Both the position numbers and the translations under genes were made by a program. This document shows, piece after piece, positions 47,082 through 56,492 of a DNA stretch of 64,000 bases (positions are counted from its first letter, which is position 1; each line of letters begins with the position of its first letter). The notes beneath the pieces were generated by a model. That model made no database searches. It was given only the letters and a program-made list of their open reading frames with translations, and was not told the DNA's origin. Source of the stretch: Pseudomonas sp. B20(2017) (GTDB lineage: Bacteria > Pseudomonadota > Gammaproteobacteria > Pseudomonadales > Pseudomonadaceae); the NCBI RefSeq assembly GCF_002113125.1, contig NZ_NEJP01000005.1, positions 277,761 to 341,760 on the forward strand, given 5' to 3'.

Positions 47082-48779
47082 ATGATCGTCGGGATTGACC
47101 TGGGAACCACCAACAGCCTTGTTGCCGTATGGCAGGGCGACGCCACCGAGCTGGTGCCCAACGCCCTGGGGCAGTTCCTGACACCCAGCGTGGTGGGTCT
47201 GGACGATCAAGGCCGGATTCTGGTCGGACAAGCCGCCCGTGAGCGTCTGCACACTCATCCGCGCCTGACCGCGTCGCTGTTCAAACGCCATATGGGCAGT
47301 GCGACGGAGGTCTGGCTCGGGGATAAAAAATTCCGTCCCGAAGAGCTGTCGGCGCTGGTGCTCAAGAGCCTGAAAGAAGACGTCGAGCGCACTTACGGCC
47401 AGACCGTCACGGAAGCCGTGATCAGCGTGCCGGCCTATTTCAGCGACGCCCAGCGCAAGGCCACGCGCATCGCCGGTGAGCTGGCGGGCCTGAAAGTCGA
47501 AAAGCTGATCAACGAACCCACCGCCGCCGCACTCGCCTACGGCCTGCACCAACGGGACAAGGAAACTTCGTTCCTGGTGTTCGACCTGGGCGGCGGTACG
47601 TTCGACGTGTCGATTCTCGAACTCTTCGAAGGTGTCATGGAAGTGCGCGCCAGCGCCGGTGACAACTTCCTCGGCGGCGAGGATTTCGACAACGTGCTAC
47701 TCGAGCACTTTATCGATCAGCATCGCAACGTGTCGGACTTCCCCGAGCGCTCCACCATCCTCCAGCCGCTGCGCCGCGAAGCCGAGCGTGTACGCCGTGC
47801 ATTGGGCCAGGACGCCAGCACCGAATTCAGATTGCAGGTCGGCGAAAAGCAATGGACTCAGACCATCACTCAGGCGCAGATGGCGACGTTGTACATGCCG
47901 CTGCTCGAACGCCTGCGCGCGCCGATCGAACGGGCCCTGCGAGACGCACGCATCCGCGTCAGCGACCTCGATGAGATCCTGCTGGTCGGCGGCACCACCC
48001 GCATGCCGCTGGTGCGCAAACTGGCTGCCGGGTTGTTCGGCCGCTTCCCGTCGATCAGCCTCGATCCGGACCAGGTGGTGGCTCAAGGCGCCGCCATTCA
48101 GGCAGCGCTCAAGGCCCGTTCGGCTGCGCTGGAAGAAGTGGTGCTCACCGATGTCTGCTCCTACACCTTGGGAATCGAGACCTCTACCCAGGTCGGTCGC
48201 CAGTATGAAAGCGGTCACTACTTGCCGATCATCGAACGCAACAGCATCGTCCCGGTCAGCCGGGTGAAAACCGTGCAGACCCTTCACGACAACCAGGAAC
48301 AGGTCGTCGTGAAGATCTTTCAGGGCGAAAGCCGCCTGGTCAAAGACAACGTGGCGCTCGGCCAACTGGACATCAAGGTGCCCAAGCGCAAGGCCGGCGA
48401 AGTCGAGCTGGATGTACGCTTCACCTACGACAACAACGGCTTGCTCGAAGCCCAGGTCAGCATTCCCCTGACCGGTCAGCAACACTCGCTGGTCATCGAG
48501 AACAACCCCGGCGTGCTGACGCCCGAGGAGATCCAGCAGCGTCTGCAAAGCCTGGCGCAGCTGAAGATCCATCCGCGCGAGCAGCAAGTGAACACCCTGC
48601 TCAGTGCACGGTTGGAACGTCTGTATCAGGAAAGCCTGGGCGACCTGCGCGATCAGATCGGCCATTGGGCCAAGCAATTCCAGCAGGCGCTGGATTCCCA
48701 GGACGAGCGGCAGATCCGCGAAACCCGCACCGAACTGAGCAAGCAGTTGAGCGCCCTCGACCGCAGCCCCTGGCAATAA
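47082..48779 (+). CDS. hscC: Hsp70-family chaperone HscC
   Basis: 565 residues, shorter than DnaK and lacking most of the C-terminal lid, as in HscC. The ATPase blocks [13 protein letters not shown] (5-17), [15 protein letters not shown] (near 166-180) and [10 protein letters not shown] (near 305-314) are intact. Specialised Hsp70 that in E. coli works with J proteins DjlB and DjlC and affects transcription. The J-like gene begins 11 bases downstream, so this is a matched pair. Strong call. Confidence 0.93.
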   Translation: MIVGIDLGTTNSLVAVWQGDATELVPNALGQFLTPSVVGLDDQGRILVGQAARERLHTHPRLTASLFKRHMGSATEVWLGDKKFRPEELSALVLKSLKEDVERTYGQTVTEAVISVPAYFSDAQRKATRIAGELAGLKVEKLINEPTAAALAYGLHQRDKETSFLVFDLGGGTFDVSILELFEGVMEVRASAGDNFLGGEDFDNVLLEHFIDQHRNVSDFPERSTILQPLRREAERVRRALGQDASTEFRLQVGEKQWTQTITQAQMATLYMPLLERLRAPIERALRDARIRVSDLDEILLVGGTTRMPLVRKLAAGLFGRFPSISLDPDQVVAQGAAIQAALKARSAALEEVVLTDVCSYTLGIETSTQVGRQYESGHYLPIIERNSIVPVSRVKTVQTLHDNQEQVVVKIFQGESRLVKDNVALGQLDIKVPKRKAGEVELDVRFTYDNNGLLEAQVSIPLTGQQHSLVIENNPGVLTPEEIQQRLQSLAQLKIHPREQQVNTLLSARLERLYQESLGDLRDQIGHWAKQFQQALDSQDERQIRETRTELSKQLSALDRSPWQ

Positions 48780-48790
48780 GGAAGCACGAC

Positions 48791-50509
48791 ATGGAATGCT
48801 GGTCCGTCCTGCAACTGCCCGAAGACGCCGGGCTGCGTGATATCAAGCGTAGCTATGCGCGTCTGTTGAAAGTCTTCCGGCCCGATGAAGATGCCGAAGG
48901 CTTTCAGCGCCTGCGCGAGGCTTACGAGAGCGCACTGTCGATTGCCCAGTGGCGCCTTGAAAACGAAGAGACCGAGGAGCACGGCGACGTCATGCTGGCT
49001 CCGAGTCTCGGGTTCGCTGCGCTGGCCGGACAAGAGCAACCCATCGCTCAACCACTGCAAAAGACCGGGACCGATGCGTGGGATTATCCCTCGCCGCCAT
49101 TCGAACCGGTGACCCCGGCCGCGCCCGAAGCACCGCTCGAATTACCAATCTTGCGGGCACAACCCCTGAATCCAGCCCCCGTGGAACCGACCGCTGACCC
49201 GGCCGTTGAAGCCGCGTCGCAATTGCTGAACGGCCTCTCGGACACCAATCTGGACCACCGCTGGGAACAAGCGCGCCAGCAGGATTGTGCGCAAGCGTTC
49301 CAGACACTGTTGCTGACGTTGTGCTTCGACCATCCCGCCCTGCGCCTTTCGATTGCTCGTTGGGCAGTGCAGCACCTCGGATGGCTGGGCCCGTGGCAGG
49401 AGATCGTGATCGGCGACGGGCAGCGCGGCATTCTCGCCACCGAGTTGCTGATGGATTACCGGCAATCGCTGGAGGCATTGCTCGCCTCGCAGAACGAGCG
49501 TGAATTTCTCGCGCAGCTCAAGACTTATACGGCCCAACCCTGGCTCCAGGTGTTCGACCGTCGGGAACACTGGCAGCAGATCATCCTGCAACTGCTGCAG
49601 GACACGGAATGGAGCGTGCCGCTGTTCGACCGTGTGTCCCAACTGTTCGGTTGGGACGACACCAAGGGCATTCATCCGCAACCGGACTGGCTCTGGCAAG
49701 AACTGATCGAGCGCTGCAACCAGGAAAGCCTCTACAACAATCTTTGCGCCCGCGCCGAAGATCAGCGCAACGGGTCGTCCGACGCGCTCGCCGCGCGCAT
49801 GCTGATCAGCCCGATGAAGCCGCGGCAACAGAAAGACATGACCGACCGGTTCATTCCCGCTGACTGGCAGGCCTGCCAGCAGCTGTCGGAAACCCTCAAA
49901 TGGCGTTTCCCCGATTTGCTCGCCCGTTTGCCGTACGCCGACGTTTTCTACTGGCGACGGTTTCTGCCGCGCTACGTTGCCGACGAGACCTCATTGCGGA
50001 CATGGGCCGCGATTGCGCTGGCGCTGTGGTTGTTCTATTTACCCACCGAGCACAAAACCACGGAGATGAGCATCATCATCCCGCTGGCGTTCGCCTGCGT
50101 CCCGACGTGGTTTTTCCGTAACACCTTGAGTTGGTGGGTGCCCCTCAGCGCCGAGGTGATCGTTCAAGACCTCTGGCTGACCGAAAGCCTGATACCGCGC
50201 CGATGGAACCCCGACACTCGCTGGCTGGTAATCCGCCACGGCGTGCCGCAAGCCATCATGATTGCGATGTTCTCGGTACTGCTCGGCGGTCTGGGGGCTT
50301 TCACTTACATCGGCACGATCCTGATCGGGCTCTGGCACAGGCGGCGCATCGGCACCCTCGATCCGGAACTGAGTAACCGTCGCCCTTGGCTGACCGCGCT
50401 GCACTGGGCGCATTTCAGTCCGTTGCAAGTGTTGTTTCTGGTGGTCATGACCGGCGTGATTCTCGCCAGTCAACTCGGTTATTCGCTGAAACACCTGTTC
50501 CCCGGCTAG
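48791..50509 (+). CDS. Membrane-anchored J-domain protein of HscC (DjlB/DjlC type)
   Basis: 572 residues. Residues 4-48 form a short J domain (WSVLQLPEDAGLRDIKRSYA, then FRPDEDAEGFQRLREAYESA). The catalytic HPD tripeptide is replaced by RPD, as in the group that partners HscC. The middle (about 70-400) is acidic/proline-rich then helical, with no recognised domain. At the C terminus about four TM segments occur (near 405-422, 427-446, 485-513 and 541-562), so the J domain faces the cytoplasm from an inner-membrane anchor. It is co-transcribed with hscC. The substrate delivered to HscC is unknown. Confidence 0.85.
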   Translation: MECWSVLQLPEDAGLRDIKRSYARLLKVFRPDEDAEGFQRLREAYESALSIAQWRLENEETEEHGDVMLAPSLGFAALAGQEQPIAQPLQKTGTDAWDYPSPPFEPVTPAAPEAPLELPILRAQPLNPAPVEPTADPAVEAASQLLNGLSDTNLDHRWEQARQQDCAQAFQTLLLTLCFDHPALRLSIARWAVQHLGWLGPWQEIVIGDGQRGILATELLMDYRQSLEALLASQNEREFLAQLKTYTAQPWLQVFDRREHWQQIILQLLQDTEWSVPLFDRVSQLFGWDDTKGIHPQPDWLWQELIERCNQESLYNNLCARAEDQRNGSSDALAARMLISPMKPRQQKDMTDRFIPADWQACQQLSETLKWRFPDLLARLPYADVFYWRRFLPRYVADETSLRTWAAIALALWLFYLPTEHKTTEMSIIIPLAFACVPTWFFRNTLSWWVPLSAEVIVQDLWLTESLIPRRWNPDTRWLVIRHGVPQAIMIAMFSVLLGGLGAFTYIGTILIGLWHRRRIGTLDPELSNRRPWLTALHWAHFSPLQVLFLVVMTGVILASQLGYSLKHLFPG

Positions 50510-50570
50510 GCTAGATGCGGGCCGGATTGCCCTCCACCAAGGTTTTACCCTCGCTGAAAAGGATCTGAGC

Positions 50571-51743
50571 ATGTTGAAACTCGCAGGCCTCACCCTCGCG
50601 GCGCTCACGTTGAGCGCTGCAGCCCACGCCGATGTCGACCTGAAACTGGGCAGCACCGAACGCGTCACCCGCCTCTTCGCCTATCCCAATAATTGCAGCG
50701 TGATCTGCTTTCGCAACTGGACGCTGGAGCAGACCGTCGCCCATTACCTGAGCCAGAGCGTGCAGCGCGACGGCTACACCGACGCCAAAGTGCTGGTGAA
50801 AAACGATAACGATCAGCTCTACGCCGAAATCAGCGGCGTACCAAAAGGCTACGACAAGCCGCTGACCGCGCTGCTGGACGCTGGTGACCTGGCCTACAAC
50901 GGCGCGAGCAAACTCAACGCCGACGGCAAGTGGGCGTACAGCTGGTATCTGTTCCTGCCACTGGGCATGGCCCTGGAAAACCGCAAGAGTGTCGAGTTGC
51001 TGCACTTCCCGCCGGATTACTCGCTGACCCAGGCCCAGGATTACCTGCGCTCCAACACCACCGACCGCTGGGCCGCGCTGCTGACCGACAATGGTATCCC
51101 CGACGACCAGACGCCGGCCTACCAGACCATCATCGACATCGCCCCGATCGCCGCACCCGCCAGCGCCGGCAAGGATCTGGAAGGCGTGTACGACTACTTC
51201 AAGGATTACCAGACCACGATGGTCAAGCAGGTCAGCCAGAACGCCAGTGGCGACGTGCTGCCGATGGTTGCCTTTGGTGCGCCGGTGCGTAACTGGATCA
51301 AGCAGCAATACGGTGCGACCGTGAATGTACTGGGCCTGGCCACCATCAGCCCGAGCGCGGGCGTGAACGTGCCGGTGCTGGGCTCCAACCATCCTAGCTA
51401 CATCTGGTACGCCGCCGACCCGAGCAACTACACCGGCGACGATGCCCAGGCCAAAGCCGATGCGGCGGGTCTGAAGGTGATGGGGCAAGACTTGAGCGCC
51501 GCCTGCTGGCAGGCCGGGATGGGCAGCAAACCGGGCACCGATCCGAAGACACTGCTCAACAGCTGCACCCAGACCTGGCAAGTGACGCAGAAAGCCAAGA
51601 CCTGCGAACTGTTCTACACCACGATCCGCAACCAGACCGTGGCAGAGGCTGACAAGACCTGCTCGACGGCACCGGTCAAATCCCAGCTGCAACAATTGAA
51701 GAGCCCGCTGCCGGCCATGGCCGCACCTGCTGCCCACCTCTGA
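50571..51743 (+). CDS. Exported protein of unknown function next to hscC
   Basis: 390 residues with a signal peptide (MLKLAGLTLAALTLSAAAHA, cleaved before Asp21), so periplasmic or secreted. The mature protein has several Cys (NNCSVICF near residues 42-49 and four in the last 100 residues), which may form disulphides, and a repeat-poor alpha/beta composition with NASGDVLPMVAFGAPVRNW. I do not recognise the family. It lies 61 bases after the J-protein gene and could share its transcript; a link to HscC is only positional. Confidence 0.7.
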   Translation: MLKLAGLTLAALTLSAAAHADVDLKLGSTERVTRLFAYPNNCSVICFRNWTLEQTVAHYLSQSVQRDGYTDAKVLVKNDNDQLYAEISGVPKGYDKPLTALLDAGDLAYNGASKLNADGKWAYSWYLFLPLGMALENRKSVELLHFPPDYSLTQAQDYLRSNTTDRWAALLTDNGIPDDQTPAYQTIIDIAPIAAPASAGKDLEGVYDYFKDYQTTMVKQVSQNASGDVLPMVAFGAPVRNWIKQQYGATVNVLGLATISPSAGVNVPVLGSNHPSYIWYAADPSNYTGDDAQAKADAAGLKVMGQDLSAACWQAGMGSKPGTDPKTLLNSCTQTWQVTQKAKTCELFYTTIRNQTVAEADKTCSTAPVKSQLQQLKSPLPAMAAPAAHL

Positions 51744-51757
51744 ACGGACAGGAGATG

Positions 51758-51787
51758 TTCCCGCGTCAGCCTTGGCTGACGCGGGAA
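51758..51787 (+). terminator. Possible terminator hairpin
   Basis: A 13-base perfect stem TTCCCGCGTCAGC / GCTGACGCGGGAA with a CTTG loop 15 bases after the exported-protein gene. The T-tract is weak, so it may also stabilise the 3' end. Confidence 0.65.
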
Positions 51788-51923
51788 GTCGTCTATTTCG
51801 CTTGTCAGATCTGACAGTAGACCGCTAGTGTGATTTACGGGATCTTGGATCCTATTATCGTGTTGCAGGACTGACAGGATGTCAGCCGAGGGAAGTCGCG
51901 ACACCCCGCCAACAGGGACCGTT

Positions 51924-52451
51924 ATGAACACTTACGCATTACCGGGTAAACCAGCACGCGATACCGAGGGCATTTATCCTTTTGCCGGGCTCCCCGTCCG
52001 CTTGGGATTTCCGTCAAAGCATGATTTCGAAATTGTTCACGATTCCGAAGGAGTGACCACCGCTGTCGTAGCGTGCCGGGCGTTTCTGCGCGTCTCCCGC
52101 ATTTGCCGGGTTTCAGGCCTGCTGCTGCCCTATCGCTGCCGGCAGACCAGACAACTGCTCGCCGGTATCCACCTTTACGATCCGCGCTTTTGCGGCGCGT
52201 TCGAGCATTGCTGCGACCCGAACACCTTTCTCGACATGAACGAGTTATGGGTGTGGGCCCTGCGAGATATTGCCAAGGGTGAACGGCTGACCATGGACTA
52301 CACCGCCACCGAAGACAAACTGCTGCAGCAGTTCGCCTGCGGTTGCGGGTCCTCGCGCTGCCGTGGGTGGATCACCGGTTACGACGAATCACCCAATCTC
52401 GAAGGCCAGCGCTATTTGCTGAGCTGGCGACGTCGGCAAGGTTTACGCTGA
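51924..52451 (+). CDS. SET-domain protein (putative lysine methyltransferase)
   Basis: 175 residues. The C-terminal SET core is visible: EHCCDPNTFL (the NHSCxPN-like turn, near residues 97-106), WALRDIAKGERLTMDYT (near 112-128), and the post-SET zinc cysteines in FACGCGSSRCRGW (C-x-C-x4-C). The N-terminal half is a degenerate SET-N part. SAM-dependent methylation of a protein lysine is the family activity; the target here is unknown. The start at 51924 has an AGGGA site; the alternative at 51879 has its Shine-Dalgarno too close. Convergent with the carbonic anhydrase gene. Confidence 0.8.
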   Translation: MNTYALPGKPARDTEGIYPFAGLPVRLGFPSKHDFEIVHDSEGVTTAVVACRAFLRVSRICRVSGLLLPYRCRQTRQLLAGIHLYDPRFCGAFEHCCDPNTFLDMNELWVWALRDIAKGERLTMDYTATEDKLLQQFACGCGSSRCRGWITGYDESPNLEGQRYLLSWRRRQGLR

Positions 52452-52459
52452 ATGGCCGA

Positions 52460-53104
52460 TCAAGGCGCGCCGACCGGACGCAAGCGGTACTGCGGCGGCA
52501 ATTGCTCGAAACCGCTGATCGTGGTGTTCAGGCTCTTCCAGCGACCATCCTTGATGCCGTAAATGCAGCCGTGGATCGACAGGCTCTGCCCGCGATGCCA
52601 GGCGTTCTGGATGATGCTGGTGTGGGCGACGTTGGCCACTTGCTGGATCACGTTGAGCTCGCACAGACGGTCGACCTGTTCTTCTTCGGTCGGCAGCTTG
52701 GCCAGTTCTTCGCGTTTTTCGTAGTACAGGTCGCGGATCGAACGCAGCCAGCCGTCGATCAGGCCGAACTGGCGATCCTGCATCGAAGCCCGTACACCGC
52801 CGCAACCGTAGTGCCCGGTCACCAGGATGTGTTTGACCTTGAGCACGTCCACCGCGTACTGGATCACCGACAGACAGTTGAGGTCGGTGTGCAGCACCAC
52901 GTTGGCGACGTTGCGGTGAACGAACAGATCGCCCGGCAGCATGCCGACGATTTCGTTGGCCGGCACCCGTGCGTCGGAGCAGCCGATCCACAAGTATTCA
53001 GGCGTCTGCTGGCGAGCCAGCTTGGCGAAGAAATCCGGGTCTTCCTTGGTGATCGCGTCAGCCCAACGCTCGTTGTTATCAATCAGGTCTTGTAAGTCAT
53101 GCAT
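52460..53104 (-). CDS. can: Beta-class carbonic anhydrase
   Basis: Hydrates CO2 to bicarbonate; cytosolic, zinc-dependent. 214 residues. Zinc ligands Cys42, His98 and Cys101 and the catalytic dyad Asp44-Arg46 (GCSDARVPANE, HYGCGG) are all present. The start at 53104 (MHDLQDLIDN) is the family N terminus. Length and sequence equal the housekeeping Can type. Firm. Confidence 0.96.
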   Translation of the reverse strand: MHDLQDLIDNNERWADAITKEDPDFFAKLARQQTPEYLWIGCSDARVPANEIVGMLPGDLFVHRNVANVVLHTDLNCLSVIQYAVDVLKVKHILVTGHYGCGGVRASMQDRQFGLIDGWLRSIRDLYYEKREELAKLPTEEEQVDRLCELNVIQQVANVAHTSIIQNAWHRGQSLSIHGCIYGIKDGRWKSLNTTISGFEQLPPQYRLRPVGAP

Positions 53105-53246
53105 GCGGTAAGGCCTCAAGAAAGATGCGCTGGTATGACAGTCGACCGCCTGTCGGGGTCACGGATCGATTACAGGTGATTTCGTTGGAATTTCCACCGT
53201 GCCCGGTGAGTCCACCCCAGTAAGGCCCACAGCATGAGGAATTGCC

Positions 53247-53651
53247 ATGACTGATTCACGACGTCCATACGATGCGGTGCAACCGGAGCCCATCGATGAT
53301 AACGAAGACCGCATGGGTTCAGTGCATGAGCTGGACTTCGACGACGAACAGCCCAGCGCGAAGATCGGCGAGGAACTGCCCGAGCGCGAGCGCGAACAGT
53401 TGTTGCCCCGTGAGCGTGTGCGCGAAGCGGGTTTCACCGGGGCATCGACCGCCGACCATGAGCCCACCGACGATGACCTGAGCCCGGAAACTCTGATCCA
53501 TGAAGATGGCGCCCGGGATGCCCATGAGGTCGGCGAAGGCAATCACGCCGATTGGGATTTGAGCGTGGTCGACGAAGACGACATTGGCGGTGGCAACGGA
53601 CTTGATGAAGCGGAACTGGCGCGCCGCGATCCGCTGGATCGCAAGCGTTGA
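53247..53651 (+). CDS. Acidic, probably disordered small protein
   Basis: 134 residues, about one third Asp/Glu, almost no hydrophobic stretches. It contains DDNEDRMGSVHELDFDDEQP, then a basic-acidic EREREQLLPRERVRE segment and VVDEDDIGGGNGLDE near the end. Such proteins are conserved in Pseudomonas and are often labelled serine kinase/phosphatase, but no kinase or phosphatase motif can be seen, so I do not accept that label. Probably intrinsically disordered and stress-related (inference). Confidence 0.65.
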   Translation: MTDSRRPYDAVQPEPIDDNEDRMGSVHELDFDDEQPSAKIGEELPEREREQLLPRERVREAGFTGASTADHEPTDDDLSPETLIHEDGARDAHEVGEGNHADWDLSVVDEDDIGGGNGLDEAELARRDPLDRKR

Positions 53652-53670
53652 TTTGTATTGCCTGACAGGA

Positions 53671-53772
53671 CGCTATCGCGGGCAAGCCCGCTCCCACAGG
53701 GATCCTGGTCGTACTCAAACTATGTCTACGACACTAAAACCAAAACCTGTGGGAGCGGGCTTGCCCGCGATG
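53671..53772. repeat. REPIN: paired inverted REP sequences
   Basis: CGCGGGCAAGCCCGCTCCCA near 53678 and the inverse TGGGAGCGGGCTTGCCCGCG ending near 53769 enclose about 55 bases. It fills the gap between the acidic protein and rimI genes, which converge. Confidence 0.88.
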
Positions 53773-53782
53773 CTTTAACGCT

Positions 53783-54235
53783 TCAATCGACCAGGGTGCA
53801 GGCCATGACCACGGCATCTTCACGCCCGCCGACCGCCGGGTAGTAATCCCGGCGCCGGCCGATCTCGTTGAAGCCATAGCGCTCGTACAGGCGAAAGGCC
53901 GACGTGTTGCTGTCGCGCACTTCCAGGAAGCATTCCCGGGCATCGGCGGCGTAAGCTCGGGACATCAGGTATTCGAGCAGGATTAGCCCCAGCCCGCGGC
54001 CCTGGTTTTCCGGCTTGACCGTGATGTTGAGCAGGTGCGCTTCATCGAGAATGATCTGCACCACCCCGTGGCCCACCTGCTGCTCACCTTCGAACATCAG
54101 CCAGATCTGGTACTTGCCCAGGCCGTCGAGAAAAATCCCGCGAGTCCACGGATGGCTGTACGCGGCGAATTCAATCTTCAGCACAGCGTCCAGATCCGCC
54201 TCGGTCATCGGGCGAAACGATACAGCGTCACTCAT
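53783..54235 (-). CDS. rimI: Ribosomal protein S18-alanine N-acetyltransferase
   Basis: GNAT-family enzyme, 150 residues. The acetyl-CoA loop is ENQGRGLGLILLEYLM (about 79-94), and the C-terminal VRDSNTSAFRLYERYGF is the RimI signature. It acetylates the N terminus of S18. It lies in an overlap (eight bases) behind the proline-rich gene, the usual Pseudomonas order. Firm. Confidence 0.92.
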   Translation of the reverse strand: MSDAVSFRPMTEADLDAVLKIEFAAYSHPWTRGIFLDGLGKYQIWLMFEGEQQVGHGVVQIILDEAHLLNITVKPENQGRGLGLILLEYLMSRAYAADARECFLEVRDSNTSAFRLYERYGFNEIGRRRDYYPAVGGREDAVVMACTLVD

Positions 54236-55019
54236 TCGATTCTTTCCAGCGCGCCATCAGCCGACGCATGGCTTGCCACACGGCGGCCTTGCGCTGTGGC
54301 TCTTCCATCAACAATTCCAGCCCCGGCACGGCCCACGCCGAACCCAGGCCCTCGATTTGCAACTCGCGGTTGAATGCCTCGGCATCCGCCTCACCGGCAA
54401 ACCGTACCGCCGGCAGGCCGATCAGCCAGACACAGGCACACGGCGCCGCCTCCATCTGCACCGACAGGAAACCCTGAACGAAATCCCGGGCCGCTTCAGG
54501 GCCCTGATCCAGCGTGCCGCGGTTCAGCCAAGGCCAGCGCACCGGCTCACCGACAATCTGCGGCGCGTCCGGCAGACCGGCGGCACGCAGCATGTCCTTG
54601 AGCAACAGATAGGCAGGATCGCGCGACTGGAAGGCTTCGCCTGTGGGTAACTCCACCAGCAGCAGGCAACGGCCGGCGCGCAGCAATTGCAGGGCAAAAC
54701 GCGGTGGCGGCACCGGTGCCGGCTTGGCCACCACGGGTGTTTCGTCGACTTCTTCGACCGGCTTGGCGCCCGTGCGGGTGCTGACCAGCGAAGGTCGCGG
54801 AACTTCGATTTTCGGCCGTTCGACCGGACGCGTGGCCGGCTGCTCCGGCGCTTCGGCCGGGGTTGCCGGAAACGCCGGCGCAGCAATCTCGGGCTCGGGC
54901 TCGGGCATGTCCAGCAGCTCGGGCCGCGACGGCGCGGCAAAGGGCAATTCGGTGCGCGGCAGCCAGTTGACCACCTGCATGGCGTTCAAATAGGCGCGGC
55001 GGCGGGACTCGATTAGCAA
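54228..55019 (-). CDS. Proline-rich conserved protein upstream of rimI
   Basis: 263 residues if a TTG at 55017-55019 is the start; an ATG at 54980 (MQVVNWLPR) would give 250. An N-terminal conserved patch (VVNWLPRTELPFAAPSRPELL) is followed by a long Pro/Glu/Ala linker (about 40-110) and a globular C-terminal domain (FALQLLRAGRCLLLVELP, WPWLNRGTLDQG). No N-terminal TM segment or TonB motif is present, so the common TonB label is probably an artefact of the linker. Overlaps rimI, suggesting coupled expression. Function unknown. Confidence 0.7.
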   Translation of the reverse strand: MLIESRRRAYLNAMQVVNWLPRTELPFAAPSRPELLDMPEPEPEIAAPAFPATPAEAPEQPATRPVERPKIEVPRPSLVSTRTGAKPVEEVDETPVVAKPAPVPPPRFALQLLRAGRCLLLVELPTGEAFQSRDPAYLLLKDMLRAAGLPDAPQIVGEPVRWPWLNRGTLDQGPEAARDFVQGFLSVQMEAAPCACVWLIGLPAVRFAGEADAEAFNRELQIEGLGSAWAVPGLELLMEEPQRKAAVWQAMRRLMARWKESNE

Positions 55020-55211
55020 GGGTCGGCCACTTGTGGATAACTGAAGTGCGCTGATTCTACCGCCCTTCGCTCAAGATCGCGCGCTGTTGATCGATAGTCT
55101 TGACCGATACCTTGACGCAAAGAAAAGCGACAGCCCGTCCCGAGAGTGAATCGCATCCTTCGTGATGCAGTACAATCGCGGCTTTTAATCGCCAACCAGC
55201 CGGCCATTCCG

Positions 55212-56492
55212 ATGATCGAACCCAAGCGCGTCTTGCGCGCCCTCGCTGAACACTGGGCACTTCTGGAGCCACTGTGCGAGCACTTCGACCAAGGCACACT
55301 GAGCCTCAACGAACTGCGCACGCAACTGGCCGCCCAACAACTGGACAGCACGCCGCAGGACATCACCAGCCTGCTCGACGTGTGGATCCGCCTCGACATT
55401 CTGGTTCCCGTGGCCAAGAGCCCGAACCGTTTCGAGCTGAACGCGCAGATTCACGATTTCCTCGCCTACCTGCGCCGCGAGCACCGTCTGGGCCTGTGCC
55501 TGGAGATCGAAGCCTATCTGCGTCACCTCGAGCGTCTGGCCGGTTATATTCAGGATGCGTTCGATGTCCGTGACGGCAATGATCTGGCGCGTCAGTTGCG
55601 TCTGCTCGACATGCGCGTGCGCGACGTTCTGAAGAAACTCGACAACGACGAACAGGCGCTGGTGGCCGTGGCCGAACGGGCCAAGACCAGCGACCGGCAG
55701 ATTCCGCTGCGTCAGCGTTACGCCGAAGTACTGGCGACCTGGGACGAATACGTCGAGCCGATGATCGATCTGGTGAACGCCGACGGCGCCTTCGAGCAAG
55801 GCGTGCGCAAGGTCGAAACCGTGCTGCTGAAGATGCTCAGCGAACAGCAGCGCCTCGGCCATCTGGTCGATGACGACATGCTGCTGCGCACCCATGCGCG
55901 CATCCTCGAAATGCAGACCAGCGCCCAGCTGACCTTGCGTCACGCTCGGGAATTGCTGCTGCCGCTGCGTGAAGAAGCACGCCGACACAACGCCGTGACC
56001 CGTGGTGCTGCGCTGGCGCTGGCCGCGATCCGCCGCAAAGGTATCGACGCCGTACCACAAGCCGCGATGCCGCTGTTCACCCGGCCGCAAAGCACCTTCC
56101 TCGGCAGCGCCAGTCAGGTTGAAGCCTACGTTTACGCCCTGGCCCGTTTCGAGCCGAAACCGGCGCGTTTCCCCAAGGCGCACAAGTCGCAGAAGACTGG
56201 CGATGCCCCGCGTGCACCGCGCACCGTGCGCGAGATGGTCGACCGTTGCGAAGAATCCCTGCCGATGCCGGATCTGATGACCTGGCTTCTGGAGCAGGAG
56301 CCGGACGGCGCGACCGACGAATTGCTTTACTGGTTCTCGCGCCTGTCGCGGGAAAAACGCTTCAAGCGCGAGCGTCTGGAACGTCGCGAATACCACACTC
56401 ACGAGCACCAGGTCAGCCTGCGCTCCTTCGCCCTGCTCTCGGCCGGCGACACCGCCGCCGAGAATTCTGCGAGCATCCCCAATGCATCTTGA
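55212..56492 (+). CDS. mksF: Condensin subunit MksF (kleisin)
   Basis: 426 residues. The N-terminal winged-helix region (RVLRALAEHWALLEPLCEHF), a long helical middle and a basic C-terminal winged-helix end (RLSREKRFKRERLERREYHT) are the MukF/MksF layout. Kleisin that closes the MksB ring in chromosome compaction. The start at 55212 follows a short spacer from a weak site. Overlaps mksE by 11 bases. It corresponds to PA4686. Assignment by context and pattern is strong. Confidence 0.88.
   Translation: MIEPKRVLRALAEHWALLEPLCEHFDQGTLSLNELRTQLAAQQLDSTPQDITSLLDVWIRLDILVPVAKSPNRFELNAQIHDFLAYLRREHRLGLCLEIEAYLRHLERLAGYIQDAFDVRDGNDLARQLRLLDMRVRDVLKKLDNDEQALVAVAERAKTSDRQIPLRQRYAEVLATWDEYVEPMIDLVNADGAFEQGVRKVETVLLKMLSEQQRLGHLVDDDMLLRTHARILEMQTSAQLTLRHARELLLPLREEARRHNAVTRGAALALAAIRRKGIDAVPQAAMPLFTRPQSTFLGSASQVEAYVYALARFEPKPARFPKAHKSQKTGDAPRAPRTVREMVDRCEESLPMPDLMTWLLEQEPDGATDELLYWFSRLSREKRFKRERLERREYHTHEHQVSLRSFALLSAGDTAAENSASIPNAS

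Noticed and set aside
53247..53651. Serine kinase/phosphatase
   Set aside because: No kinase or PP2C motif; the protein is acidic and probably disordered.
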